Shown: piece after piece, positions 8,315 to 17,004 of the stretch
How positions within the stretch are numbered: the stretch's first letter is position 1
Layout of the letters: every line of letters begins with the position of its first letter
DNA from: Bacillota bacterium
GTDB taxonomy: Bacteria > Bacillota > Clostridia > Christensenellales > Aristaeellaceae
Length of the DNA stretch: 64,000 bases
Direction of reading: 5' to 3'
Assembly (NCBI GenBank): GCA_023411395.1
Contig: JAEYOV010000002.1
Location: 62,001 to 126,000 of the forward strand
Made by a program: the position numbers and the translations under genes
Notes under the pieces: generated by a model
What the model saw: only the letters and a program-made list of their open reading frames with translations
What the model was told of the DNA's origin: nothing
Databases searched by the model: none

Positions 8315-8334
8315 ACCCGCCCAAATAGGCGGGT
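8315..8334 (-). terminator. Terminator of the tRNA transcript
   Basis: A 7-bp stem (AACCCGCC side against GGCGGGT) with a 6-base loop begins directly after the tRNA-Val CCA end; on the minus strand it is followed by ATTTTTTATT. Confidence 0.75.
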
Positions 8335-8410
8335 TGGTGGTCTGTACTGGACTCGAACCAGTGACCCCATCGATGTGAACGATGTGCTCTACCAACTGAG
8401 CCAACAGACC
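8335..8410 (-). tRNA. tRNA-Val (anticodon CAC), CCA encoded
   Basis: The minus strand folds into a complete cloverleaf: acceptor GGTCTGT/ACAGACC, D stem GCTC/GAGC, anticodon stem CATCG/CGATG around loop TTCACAT (anticodon CAC), T stem ACTGG/CCAGT with loop TTCGAGT, then discriminator A and encoded CCA. A broken tRNA-like stretch lies upstream in the same transcript. Confidence 0.95.
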
Positions 8411-8457
8411 ATATACCACAATCCGTTTTGGTGAACGGTAGGGGTTGGTATTTCATG

Positions 8458-8497
8458 TGTGTCGCACGCCTGGCTCTAACAACTGAGCCAAAGCACC
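8458..8497 (-). pseudogene. 5' remnant of a second tRNA gene
   Basis: On the minus strand GGTGCTT, then TG, then a D arm GCTC/GAGC with an 8-base loop (containing AGTTGTTA) look like the first 25 bases of a tRNA. No matching anticodon stem, T arm or 3' acceptor strand (AAGCACC) follows before tRNA-Val. It lies between the promoter at 8546-8574 and tRNA-Val, so it looks like the broken first member of a two-tRNA operon. Confidence 0.5.
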
Positions 8498-8545
8498 ATA
8501 TGCAGGCTTCCTGTGCCGTGCCGTTGTTTTTTGGCGGCATGGTGT

Positions 8546-8574
8546 ATCATACCATACGGCAAATGGCTTGTCAA
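8546..8574 (-). promoter_or_regulatory. Promoter of the tRNA operon
   Basis: On the minus strand TTGACA and TATGAT are separated by 17 bases, a near-consensus housekeeping promoter about 50 bases before the tRNA remnant and 136 bases before tRNA-Val. Confidence 0.75.
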
Positions 8575-8683
8575 TATGGAAACGGGAGAATTTGCTTTGG
8601 GATTTTTCCTTTTCCGGACGTCAACGATGATTAACGTATGCTGTGCGGGATGGAATTTCTGTGGAAAAATGCCACAGGATATG

Positions 8684-9112
8684 TTAAAGAAAATCTTTCA
8701 ACTGCTGCACATTATCTTCTTCAAAAGCCTGCAGCCTTTTCATCAGGTTCCGGATATCTTCTTCGGCATCCTGGTATTTTTTCAGGTTTTTGATGGCATC
8801 CAGAATGCCCATATTGCTGCCTAAGATCAGCATTTCGGCTATATGGGAAGGCGTGTTGTCACCGGCTGTTTGAAGACGGACGCAGATGTATGTTTTGATT
8901 TTGGAACAGGTGCTGATCCCCTTTTCCTCGCAGCCGTTTTTGTTCAGCATTTCTCTCGCTGCGGAAAATATGCTTCGGTATTCCTCCAGTTGGGCGGTTA
9001 GGTGCGCCTTGAAATCCTCGTCTACGACAAGATTGATCAATTGGTCGATTGTGATGACGCCCATCTGCGCGTTCTGATAGATAAAGTTTAATAGCTCCGC
9101 ATTTCCGTTCAT
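8684..9112 (-). CDS. Conserved clostridial protein of ferritin-like appearance
   Basis: A 142-residue soluble, helix-rich protein. The pattern MNGNAELLNFIYQNAQMG, TPSHIAEMLILGSNMG and the C-terminal NVQQLKDFL recurs in clostridial proteins of unknown role that look like four-helix bundles. No clear metal-ligand pairs (ExxH) stand out apart from the SHIAE segment, so a catalytic function is not claimed. The ATG at 9112 has GAAGGGAG about 11 bases upstream. It is a monocistronic unit between the tRNA operon and the LarA-like gene. Confidence 0.65.
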   Translation of the reverse strand: MNGNAELLNFIYQNAQMGVITIDQLINLVVDEDFKAHLTAQLEEYRSIFSAAREMLNKNGCEEKGISTCSKIKTYICVRLQTAGDNTPSHIAEMLILGSNMGILDAIKNLKKYQDAEEDIRNLMKRLQAFEEDNVQQLKDFL

Positions 9113-9341
9113 AATGCTTGCGCTCCCTTCGCATAGGCAGTATGCACAGGCGCGCAAGCACCTATTCCAAGAAAAAAGGCGCCTGTCTTTCTTGTTTGCT
9201 TTTTACTTACATCCATTGGCAGGAATGCTTAACATGTGCCGCTTGACTTATAAAGCATCAGGAGCATGAGAAGTTATTAATAATGTTTTCCACTGCCTAG
9301 GCTGACAATGAGGCATTTCAAGTAGCCGCGAGGGAAAAATC

Positions 9342-9366
9342 AACAAAGTGGCGAAGTCACTTTGTT
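9342..9366 (-). terminator. Terminator after the LarA-like gene
   Basis: A 9-bp stem (AACAAAGTG with CACTTTGTT) and a 7-base loop, followed on the minus strand by GATTTTTCC. The region from 9113 to 9341 otherwise shows no gene. Confidence 0.6.
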
Positions 9367-9383
9367 ACCGCGCTGAGCCGGGG

Positions 9384-10649
9384 TTATCCCCGGCATTTCC
9401 ATAGCCCCAAGCCCGGCGCGTCCACATAGTAGATTTCCTCACCGTCCGGGAGCGTGTTCCAGCCGTCTTTTAACGCATGGGGATCATAGCGGAGCATAGC
9501 TTCCCGAACATCCATATGTGTAAAGCCTACGCTTTCCACTTCCGCCTTGGATAACAGGGAAGGATCGGTGGCATAGGTGATCTGAAAACGCCCGTCCGAC
9601 GAACCGTGGATCAAATGGGCCGATACCATCAGCAGGTTTTCAAAAGCGCCTTGCCTGTACAATTCCAGAATGCGCCGGGTACCCGTGTAACCGTATGCGC
9701 GGATGGCTTGATCCACTTCCGTATTTTCACCGAAAGTGTTTATCCCCGGGGCCAGCACAACCAGTTCCCCGCCGTCGGCCACGATCATCCGGGTGCGGTA
9801 GATGGCCTTGTTGCCCACCCAGGTGGAATGATATTCTTCTGGTGTCAAATAAGCCACCACCTTCCTGGCGGGGCGGTTCACATAGTTGATATTCAGTTCC
9901 TGCGATAAAGCAACCGCCTGTTCGAACGCGTCCCGCCGGTCACCGATATATAGGCCGTTGAGATCTACGTCTTCCCCGCCCTTGTTCACTACGGTGAGAA
10001 TATACACAAGGGGCAGGCCGCCAAGGAAGCGTTCCTGCGCATAATCGAAGACCTGCCTTACCGGCGCGTGGTCGTTGCCCAGCGCCGCCTCCGCGCCGCA
10101 GACAGCCCCCAGCATGTGGGTTTTGTTGATCATCTGCCGCCCGCCCACGCCCACGAATATGTTTTTGCTGTAGTTGGCCATGCCCGCCACCTCATGGGGC
10201 ACCACCTGGCCGATGGACAGGATCAGGTCATAGCCGCCCGTGAACAGCTTTTTGTTGACCTCCACATCGATATCCGTTTCAAACAGGCCATCCGAAACGC
10301 CGTGCACGAACGGCGCGGGAACAGTACCCAGCTTCACCGTATCGGTCCGCCAGTTATGGGCAAGAAAGCGTTCAAGGGGAATATCGCCGAACATACGCCG
10401 GATTTCTTCTGCTTTCATGGTAACATGGGTGCCTGTGGCCGGGAGGATATCCACCTGAACACCATCGCAAAGCTTACGGTACAATATCCGCGTGATCATC
10501 CCGGCCATGGAATAAAAGCGCGTGATGTCCGGTGGTATGATCAACAGCTTTTTGAGGTTCGGATATTGGGCAAGCAGCAGATCCAAATGGTTTGAGACTT
10601 CTTCTTGTGAAATGGGGTTTGTTTTTGAAGTGACGGCAATCGTATCCAC
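9384..10649 (-). CDS. LarA family protein (lactate racemase-like)
   Basis: A 421-residue cytoplasmic protein of the length of lactate racemase LarA (about 424). The N-terminal DUF2088-type domain has IIPPDITR and ATGTHVTMK; the middle has VVPHEVAGMANYSKN, matching the His and Lys that in LarA bind the nickel-pincer cofactor. The family also includes enzymes acting on other 2-hydroxy acids, so the substrate is open. The start is GTG at 10649, 6 bases after AAGGAG, giving the family length; longer frames add residues unlike LarA. No larB, larC or larE lies nearby. If it makes D-lactate it could in principle feed the van pathway, but that is speculation. Confidence 0.78.
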   Translation of the reverse strand: MDTIAVTSKTNPISQEEVSNHLDLLLAQYPNLKKLLIIPPDITRFYSMAGMITRILYRKLCDGVQVDILPATGTHVTMKAEEIRRMFGDIPLERFLAHNWRTDTVKLGTVPAPFVHGVSDGLFETDIDVEVNKKLFTGGYDLILSIGQVVPHEVAGMANYSKNIFVGVGGRQMINKTHMLGAVCGAEAALGNDHAPVRQVFDYAQERFLGGLPLVYILTVVNKGGEDVDLNGLYIGDRRDAFEQAVALSQELNINYVNRPARKVVAYLTPEEYHSTWVGNKAIYRTRMIVADGGELVVLAPGINTFGENTEVDQAIRAYGYTGTRRILELYRQGAFENLLMVSAHLIHGSSDGRFQITYATDPSLLSKAEVESVGFTHMDVREAMLRYDPHALKDGWNTLPDGEEIYYVDAPGLGLWKCRG

Positions 10650-10899
10650 TGGAAACTCCTTCGCGTATGAACGCTGATTAAATAAGATTCCATGCTTATT
10701 ATACATCAAACCGCCACCCGAATGCGAAAAAAAATGCAAATTTCCGCTCCATCGAAGCAAGAATAGGTAAAGAGGCTTTATGAAAGCGGGTTCTCAACGC
10801 ATGACATCAGGCTCTGTCTTTCTCACAGGGAATTGGGGATTGACAAGCATGGCGGATGCTGATATGTTGATGAATAGAACACCAAGGGAGGAAGATGCT

Positions 10900-11751
10900 T
10901 TGCTGGACATTGCCATTGTGGGCGGCGGGCCTGCCGGATGGTCCGCGGCCATAACGGCCAGGATGCGGAATCAGGATGTTTGCGTATTTTCGCCGGCGGA
11001 GGAAAGTACCTGGCTGGCCAAAGCGGACAAAGTGGATAACTATCCGGGATTGCCGGGCGTCAGCGGGAAAAGTATGCTGGATGTTTTTGCGCGGCAGGCC
11101 ACGGATATGGGTGCGTCGCTTCAAAGGGCGGTGGTCCGCCAAATCATGGAAAACGGGGGCAGCTATCTGCTGCTGGCGGAGAACGAGGTCATCGAGGCAA
11201 GAACGGTGATTCTGGCCATGGGCGCCGCCCGGCCCAAGCCCCTTCCGGGGGAAGCGGAATACCTGGGCCGGGGTGTCAGCTATTGCGGCACCTGTGACGG
11301 CATGTTCTACCGCGGCAAGAAGGTGGCGGTGCTCTCCAGCGGCGAGCAGGGCCTGCACGAGGCCAATTTTCTGGCGGATCTGGCAGAGGAGCTGATTTAT
11401 TTCCCGCTGAAGAGGCATGATACACAAGGGCTCGACGGCCGTGTGAGGTTCTTTAACGAAAAGCCGGTCGGAATTCAGGAGGCGGAAGGCGGCCTTGCGG
11501 TCATTACCGACAAGGGGGTGTACGGCGCTGCCGGCGTGTTTGTTTTCCGTCCCGCGGTGGCCATCGATCAGCTGCTGCCCGGATTGAAAACGGAAGGCGC
11601 TTTCATTCCCGTCAACCGCTTCATGGAAACCAACCTGCCCGGCATCTATGCCGCCGGCGATTGCACAGGCCACCCGTTGCAAATCGCCAAAGCGGTGGGG
11701 GAAGGCAATATCGCCGCCATCCGCGCGTCGGAATACCGCACGGCCCAATAA
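10900..11751 (+). CDS. Thioredoxin-reductase-like flavoprotein lacking NADPH motifs
   Basis: A 283-residue protein with the FAD site IVGGGPAGWSAA near the N-terminus, the redox pair in YCGTCDGMF and the C-terminal FAD motif GIYAAGDCTG, so the thioredoxin reductase fold is clear. The second nucleotide site is abnormal: the usual GxGxxA is replaced by LSSGEQGLHEA, and the HRRxxxR arginines by FPLKRHDT. This resembles the ferredoxin-dependent or NADPH-independent thioredoxin reductases described in clostridia. The likely start is TTG at 10900, 8 bases after GGGAGG; upstream ATGs give an N-terminus unlike the family. It is divergent from the LarA-like gene. Confidence 0.8.
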   Translation: MLDIAIVGGGPAGWSAAITARMRNQDVCVFSPAEESTWLAKADKVDNYPGLPGVSGKSMLDVFARQATDMGASLQRAVVRQIMENGGSYLLLAENEVIEARTVILAMGAARPKPLPGEAEYLGRGVSYCGTCDGMFYRGKKVAVLSSGEQGLHEANFLADLAEELIYFPLKRHDTQGLDGRVRFFNEKPVGIQEAEGGLAVITDKGVYGAAGVFVFRPAVAIDQLLPGLKTEGAFIPVNRFMETNLPGIYAAGDCTGHPLQIAKAVGEGNIAAIRASEYRTAQ

Positions 11752-11862
11752 AGCGAACCGGGGATGCTTTGAAGCGTTTGAAGCGTTTGTTGTTTGTGGG
11801 GACATGTTTTGATGCCGGATGCCTTGAGGCTTCGGCGGGCAATACGCCCTGGAAGGAGAACT

Positions 11863-12627
11863 ATGAAAAAGCAAATCAGTTTCCTGGTTTCCTTGATTTT
11901 GCTGCTTGGCTTGGCCACACTGCCCGCTTCTGCCCAACCGCTTGCCCTTACCCAGCCCTTGGCCGGGGAAGTCGCTTATCCGGAAGGAAGCACGGTGGAC
12001 AACGCCGCTTTCCTGCTCACCTATGCCTATCCCCAGGTGGCGCCCGGGACGGAAACGGATAACATCATTAACGTTTACTATCAGGAGGCAGTGGAGGAAC
12101 TGCTCCAAATCGTCGCGCCTATGCTGTATGATGAGGCCAGCGGTGGTATGGATGCCGGGATATCCGCCTATATGCATATCAGCTTTCAGGTGACCGCAAA
12201 TACGGATGATTTTTTCTCTGTTGTTCTCTCTCAGGAGCAATTCATGGGCGTGGCGGAGTGGCAAACCATCCAGGCCAACGTGTTTGCAAGGGGCGGGGAT
12301 AGCGCGGGCGGTCTCGTAACGCTGCCAACCGTGCTGGGCTTTTCGCAAGAGGATGAGGTGGCCGCGACGAACCTTGTCGATACGGTCTACCGGCTGGTAT
12401 GGGATATCATTGTGGAGCAGATGCAGACAGGCACCGTGGAGTACTATGAGGAACTGACGGAAGAAAACCTGTTTGCGGAATTTTACCCGGAAAACGATTT
12501 TTACCTGGATGACCAGGGGAACATTGTGTTTTTCGCCCAGCCTTCCACGCTCGCCAGCGGCGCGGCGGGATTGCTCACCTTTCCCTTCTCCCCGGCGGAA
12601 CTGATGAGCGAAATGCCGAAGAACTGA
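11863..12627 (+). CDS. Exported DUF3298-type protein
   Basis: A 254-residue protein with signal peptide MKKQISFLVSLILLLGLA, cleaved near PASAQP. The mature part follows the DUF3298 (RsiV/PdaC-like) pattern: long N-terminal region, DDFFSVVLSQ, then GNIVFFAQPSTLASGAAG and a final PFSPAEL. Such domains are found in anti-sigma factors and secreted cell-wall proteins, but the role here is unknown. The ATG at 11863 follows GGAAGGAG. It lies 111 bases after the flavoprotein gene on the same strand. Confidence 0.7.
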   Translation: MKKQISFLVSLILLLGLATLPASAQPLALTQPLAGEVAYPEGSTVDNAAFLLTYAYPQVAPGTETDNIINVYYQEAVEELLQIVAPMLYDEASGGMDAGISAYMHISFQVTANTDDFFSVVLSQEQFMGVAEWQTIQANVFARGGDSAGGLVTLPTVLGFSQEDEVAATNLVDTVYRLVWDIIVEQMQTGTVEYYEELTEENLFAEFYPENDFYLDDQGNIVFFAQPSTLASGAAGLLTFPFSPAELMSEMPKN

Positions 12628-12695
12628 TTGGAAATTCTGAGATTTGCCGCAAACAAAGGCTGCTGACCTTATGGGAAACGCAGCTTTTGTTTTTG

Positions 12696-12724
12696 TTTAC
12701 ATTCATATAAAGGGATGCTATAAT
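12696..12724 (+). promoter_or_regulatory. Promoter of the YesN/YesM-type operon
   Basis: TTTACA (12696-12701) and a perfect TATAAT (12719-12724) are 17 bases apart, 57 bases before the GTG start of the response regulator. A loose GC-rich repeat just before it (AAAGGCTGC and GCAGCTTTT, 12655-12690) may end the previous gene. Confidence 0.75.
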
Positions 12725-12780
12725 CAAATTACTTTTGAATTGTGAATTGTATACGTTCTTCCGTGAATGGAGGGATAAGG

Positions 12781-14031
12781 GTGGCAACCATGATTCTGGT
12801 GGAAGATGAAAGCTTTGAGCGTACATCGCTGAAAAATTGTATCGATTGGAATTTGATCGGCGTTCAGATCATTGGCGAGGCCGCCAACGGCTCCCAGGGA
12901 CTTAACAAGGTGATAGAGTTGCAGCCGGATATTGTGCTGGCGGATGTGAAGATGCCTGTGATGGATGGCATTGAGATGGCGCGGCGTATCCGCAGCTTTG
13001 CCCCGGAGATCAAGATTCTGTTTGTCAGCTCCTACGATGATTTTGAATATGCCAAGCAGGCCGTAAATTTGAACGTGTTTGCCTATATCACCAAGCCCAT
13101 CAACGAGGCGGAGCTTTTGCAGACCGTGAAGCGCGCGGCGGATGAGGTGACGCAAAAAGCGCTGGAACAAAAGCTGTACAACCGCATCCAGAACAATTAC
13201 AGGATTAGCATGAACCTGGCCCGGCAGGCGCTGGTGAACAGGCTTTTAACCGGAATGCCCGTAAATATGGAGGATGCGGCCAACCTGGATCTGGAGTGGC
13301 TGTGTACGCCCGCTGTTCACATGTGTCTGCTGCTGAGCTTTTACGACGCCAAGAAATCCAGGCTCATTGATTCAGCCATGGATGTTTTCAACCGCAAATG
13401 CGCGCAAATGTGCAGCCGTTGCATCAACGTTTGTTTGAACGCCGGGGTTTTGATCACGGTCGCTATGTTTTCCGAGCCGGTTGCAAAGCAGAATGTCGCA
13501 GGCTTCAGGCAGCAATTGGAGCAATTGTTTCATGAAAGAGGCTGTGAGAACGTTCAAATCGAAAGCGCGTTTGAAAACGAATCCCCCGTGGGGCCTGCCC
13601 AACTGTATGACCGGATCCTTCGGGACAGTGCCTGGCCCACGCCGCAGGCGGCGGGGGATAAAGATGAAAAGAAAAAAAAACGCCAGCAGATTGTGGAAGA
13701 GATTGAGGCCATCATCCACGAAAAATACAATACGTCGCTCACCATTGAGTCCATTGCCAGAATGATCCATTTCACGCCCAATTATATCGGCGCTACCTTC
13801 AAGGCCCAGCGGAAAATGAGCATTGGCCGGTATCTGACTCAGGTGCGGTTGCAAAAGGCGGAGGAGCTTTTGCAAAATCCGCTGATGCAGATAGGGGATA
13901 TCGCCCTGATGTGCGGGTATGAAAATATCACCTATTTCCATACCATCTTCAAAAAAGAGCGCGGCGTAACGCCCAGCGAATACCGCCAGCAGCTTTCGGG
14001 CACGGTAAAATATAATGAGCATCCTGCATAA
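12781..14031 (+). CDS. YesN-type response regulator with AraC domain
   Basis: A 416-residue regulator. The receiver domain begins ILVEDESFERTSL and carries the phospho-acceptor Asp in IVLADVKMPVMDG; Lys is in YITKPI. A variable middle part is followed by an AraC/XylS double helix-turn-helix at the C-terminus (LTIESIARMIHFTPNYIGATF and IGDIALMCGYENITYFHTIF, with spacers). The GTG at 12781 follows TGGAGGGA by 6 bases; ATG at 12790 is the alternative. It overlaps the kinase gene by 17 bases and most likely activates the sugar transport operon downstream. Confidence 0.88.
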   Translation: MATMILVEDESFERTSLKNCIDWNLIGVQIIGEAANGSQGLNKVIELQPDIVLADVKMPVMDGIEMARRIRSFAPEIKILFVSSYDDFEYAKQAVNLNVFAYITKPINEAELLQTVKRAADEVTQKALEQKLYNRIQNNYRISMNLARQALVNRLLTGMPVNMEDAANLDLEWLCTPAVHMCLLLSFYDAKKSRLIDSAMDVFNRKCAQMCSRCINVCLNAGVLITVAMFSEPVAKQNVAGFRQQLEQLFHERGCENVQIESAFENESPVGPAQLYDRILRDSAWPTPQAAGDKDEKKKKRQQIVEEIEAIIHEKYNTSLTIESIARMIHFTPNYIGATFKAQRKMSIGRYLTQVRLQKAEELLQNPLMQIGDIALMCGYENITYFHTIFKKERGVTPSEYRQQLSGTVKYNEHPA

Positions 14032-15709
14032 CCTGAAATTCAAAACGCAGATATCCATCTATTTTGTAGTCGTCATCGCCTTTTTGGTGCTGGTGATCAT
14101 GCAGCTTTTGCAGTTCATTCTAAAGACCAGCTACCGGGACCAGGCGGAGCTTACCGTGCGCACCCAGGCAAGGCAGATCGCCATCAACCTGGAAAACAAG
14201 ATGGATAACTATAGTTCATATCTTGAGCTTTTGTTGTCCGATCATGAACTGATCGAGGCTATGGAGCGCGGCGACAGGCTGAACGTGGAACGGCTGGTGG
14301 AGCGCAAGGCAGCGGAATTCATCAACCTGAACGCCGGCAAGGTGCGCAGCGTGCGCGTATATATGGACGGCGCGTTCCGTGAAGACGATGTTTTAAAAAA
14401 CGCCGGACATCTGATTTTTTCTGAGTTTGTTCCCGGGCGGCGCGCTTATCAGAACAATGAGCTGTGGACGGGCACGTACCTGAACAGCAGGAACGAAAAG
14501 GTATTCTCTCTTTTCAAAAAGGCGTATCAAACGAACCGCAATCATACCTACTACCTGGAGTTGTGCGTTTATGAAACGGAGCTGCATGGCTTCTTCAATG
14601 AAGACAAGACGGGCAACCGCATCTTGCTTTTGAATGACGGTCTGCTTCTTTCCGACTCCAACCGGGAGGAATTCCGCCGCCTTTTGTATGCAAACAAGTG
14701 GGCGCCACAGCTTGGTTCGCACCAAACAACGCCGCTTAGCGGAATTAACACGCTGGAATTTGTGGAAATGAGCATGCCGCTGAATTGGACGGTGGCCATA
14801 CGCACCAGCGCCGGATACCTGGAGCAGGGATTTTGGAAAATGTACGGCCAGCTTTTCCCGATTATCCTGGCGGTGATGGCCACAGCCCTTTTGTTTGTAC
14901 GTTCCATTTCCACCCGCATGAACCGCCGTTTGGGCCAGCTTCAGGAGAAAATTGCCAATATCAGCAACGGCGATCTTACACAGAATCTTCAAATGGACGG
15001 GAAGGATGAGTTCAAGATCCTCTCGGACGAGGCGGAGGACACACGCCAGAAGATACGCCAGCTCATTGCCGAGATCAAAGATATCAATGAGCTGAAGCGC
15101 GTGGCGGAAATATCGGCGCTTCGGGCACAGATCAACTCCCACTTTCTGTTCAACGCCCTTTCCTCCATCAAATGGCTGTCACGGCAGGACGACAAGAAAG
15201 CGCTGGCGGAGGCGGTGGAAAAGCTGGCGCTTTTCCTGCGTTACGGCTTGTCGCTGGACGAGAACCAGGCCACGCTGGCCGACGAGGTGGGTCAGCTCAA
15301 TGCTTACATCTATCTGCAAAAGCTGCGCTACGGCGATGAAATAAACGTGCATATGGATATTGAAGAAGAATTGCTGTCCCAGCGCACGGTGAAGCTTACG
15401 CTGCAGCCGCTGGTGGAAAACGCCATCTACCATGGGCGCAGGGAGAGCGGCGCGCCGCTGAACATAACCATCTATACCTACTGCGACGAAACGGACTATT
15501 ACCTGGTGGTGGAGGACGACGGCAACGGTATCCCTGATGAGATGATTCGGGCGATTTTACGGGGGGACGGGGAAATATCCAAAAGCGGGTACGGCCTCAA
15601 AAATGTCATCAGCCGCGTCCGTGCCTGTTCGGACGGGCAAGGGGAAGTTGCCATCGAAAGCAAGCTCAATGTGTATACAAAGATCGTGGTGAAGCAAAAG
15701 CGAAGCTAG
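14015..15709 (+). CDS. YesM-type sensor histidine kinase
   Basis: A 564-residue membrane kinase of the LytS/YesM class. Membrane segments at about residues 15-36 and 278-298 bracket a large extracellular sensor domain; a HAMP linker (MNRRLGQLQEKI) leads to the His_kinase domain with INSHFLFNALSSIKWL (phospho-acceptor His) and an ATPase domain with LQPLVENAIYHG, DDGNGIP and GYGLKNV. The start overlaps the regulator gene, so translation is coupled. The sensor domain is expected to read extracellular sugar or the solute-binding protein encoded downstream. Confidence 0.88.
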   Translation: MSILHNLKFKTQISIYFVVVIAFLVLVIMQLLQFILKTSYRDQAELTVRTQARQIAINLENKMDNYSSYLELLLSDHELIEAMERGDRLNVERLVERKAAEFINLNAGKVRSVRVYMDGAFREDDVLKNAGHLIFSEFVPGRRAYQNNELWTGTYLNSRNEKVFSLFKKAYQTNRNHTYYLELCVYETELHGFFNEDKTGNRILLLNDGLLLSDSNREEFRRLLYANKWAPQLGSHQTTPLSGINTLEFVEMSMPLNWTVAIRTSAGYLEQGFWKMYGQLFPIILAVMATALLFVRSISTRMNRRLGQLQEKIANISNGDLTQNLQMDGKDEFKILSDEAEDTRQKIRQLIAEIKDINELKRVAEISALRAQINSHFLFNALSSIKWLSRQDDKKALAEAVEKLALFLRYGLSLDENQATLADEVGQLNAYIYLQKLRYGDEINVHMDIEEELLSQRTVKLTLQPLVENAIYHGRRESGAPLNITIYTYCDETDYYLVVEDDGNGIPDEMIRAILRGDGEISKSGYGLKNVISRVRACSDGQGEVAIESKLNVYTKIVVKQKRS

Positions 15710-15731
15710 AGGCATTGATCTTTGAAAATGG

Positions 15732-15776
15732 GCGGCATGAAACAGATTTTTTCTGCTTCGTGCCGCGATTCGTTTT
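15732..15776 (+). terminator. Terminator after the kinase gene
   Basis: GCGGCA, GAA and CAGA pair with TCTG, TTC and TGCCGC around a T-rich loop, followed by GATTCGTTTTTGG. The rest of the 328-base gap (15710-16037) holds only the promoter at 15966-15994. Confidence 0.6.
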
Positions 15777-15965
15777 TGGAAGCAGCCTGTTTATCAACTT
15801 CAATAATCCATGCGCCGGCGATTCGATTTTAAAAAATGACACAGAGCAGGGGAGAATGGCCAAAAAACCTATTTGAAAACGGAGCAGTTTCAAAAAGGAA
15901 CTTCGAATTCCAACAGTTGCCCCAACAAATGCGAAATGCACAAGAATTCAAAGCTGGTTTGTTGA

Positions 15966-15994
15966 TTTACGACAATGCGTACATGAAATACAAT
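15966..15994 (+). promoter_or_regulatory. Promoter of the sugar ABC transporter operon
   Basis: TTTACG (15966-15971) and TACAAT (15989-15994) are 17 bases apart, 43 bases before the first permease start. This is a plausible target for the AraC-type regulator encoded upstream. Confidence 0.6.
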
Positions 15995-16037
15995 AGAGAC
16001 AGCGAAACGTGAACGAATCAAAATAGGTGGGAGCGCC

Positions 16038-16973
16038 ATGCTTGCAACCAACCCCTTAAAGAACCGGCTCGTTCGGGGAACAAGGTACTTTCTTATCCAC
16101 CGGTATCTGTATCTGCTTCTGGTTCCCTGCGTCGCGTACTTTATTATTTTCCACTACCTGCCCATGTACGGGCTTGTGATTGCCTTCAAGGATTTCAAGT
16201 TCTCCCGGGGCATCCTGGGCAGCCCCTGGAGCGGGCTGAGCAACTTTATCTATCTGTTCGGCCTTCGGGACTTTTACCGGGTACTGACCAATTCCCTGCT
16301 TTTAAGCCTTATGCGCCTGCTGTTTTGCTTTCCCATACCCATTCTTTTGTCCTTGATGCTCAATGAGATCCCGCTGCTTCGGTTAAAGCGCCTGGCCCAG
16401 ACCACCATCTATCTTCCGTACTTCATCTCCTGGGTAGTCATCGGCGGGATCCTGGTGAATCTGCTTTCGCCTTCCTGGGGGATTGTGAACATCTGGCTGA
16501 AGGCGCTTGGGCTGGAGCCGGTGTTCTTCCTGGGCAGCGACAAGTATTTTCGGGGGATCGCTCTCATGTCCCATGTGTGGAAGCAGGCGGGCTGGGATAC
16601 CATCATTTATCTCGCGGCCATCACCGCCATCAGCCCGGATCTGTATGAGGCAGCCACCATTGACGGCGCGGGCAAGCTTCAAAGGATCTGGCACATCACG
16701 CTGCCGGGCATCCGTTCAACTATACTGATTCTGATTCTATTGTCCATCGGCAACCTGATGAGCAACGGCTTTGAGCAGATTTACGTGCTGCAGAACAACA
16801 GCAACCTGGCTGTGGCGGAAGTATTTGAAACCTACACCTACAAGATGGGTATGGTCAACGGCCGCTTTTCCTTTGCCACTTCGGTGGGGTTGTTCAGCTC
16901 CGTTGTGGGTTTTGTGCTCCTTGTGCTGGCCAATGCCGGGGCCAAGGCCATGGGGGAGGAAGGAATCTTCTAA
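16038..16973 (+). CDS. LplB-type sugar ABC permease
   Basis: A 311-residue inner-membrane protein with about six hydrophobic segments. The N-terminal YLYLLLVPCVAYFIIFHYLPMYG and the EAA loop YEAATIDGAGKLQRIWHITLPG (both shown here in full only as landmarks of the family) identify a type I carbohydrate permease of the LplB/YteP group. It would pair with the permease encoded 31 bases downstream. No ATPase gene is present, as is usual for this class, which shares an MsmX-like ATPase. The ATG at 16038 follows AGGTGGGAG. Confidence 0.9.
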   Translation: MLATNPLKNRLVRGTRYFLIHRYLYLLLVPCVAYFIIFHYLPMYGLVIAFKDFKFSRGILGSPWSGLSNFIYLFGLRDFYRVLTNSLLLSLMRLLFCFPIPILLSLMLNEIPLLRLKRLAQTTIYLPYFISWVVIGGILVNLLSPSWGIVNIWLKALGLEPVFFLGSDKYFRGIALMSHVWKQAGWDTIIYLAAITAISPDLYEAATIDGAGKLQRIWHITLPGIRSTILILILLSIGNLMSNGFEQIYVLQNNSNLAVAEVFETYTYKMGMVNGRFSFATSVGLFSSVVGFVLLVLANAGAKAMGEEGIF

Positions 16974-17004
16974 TAGCAGCGATTTTCACGGCGGGGGGGA
17001 TTGT

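Noticed and set aside
8067..8540. A 157-codon frame running through tRNA-Val
   Set aside because: Only the last 64 codons, with their own ribosome-binding site, look like a conserved protein; the rest reads the tRNA and its terminator.
10807..12348. A 513-codon open frame on the minus strand opposite the flavoprotein and DUF3298 genes
   Set aside because: It lies across two well-supported plus-strand genes and the gap between them, has a His/Arg/Gly-rich shadow composition and no ribosome-binding site or family likeness.
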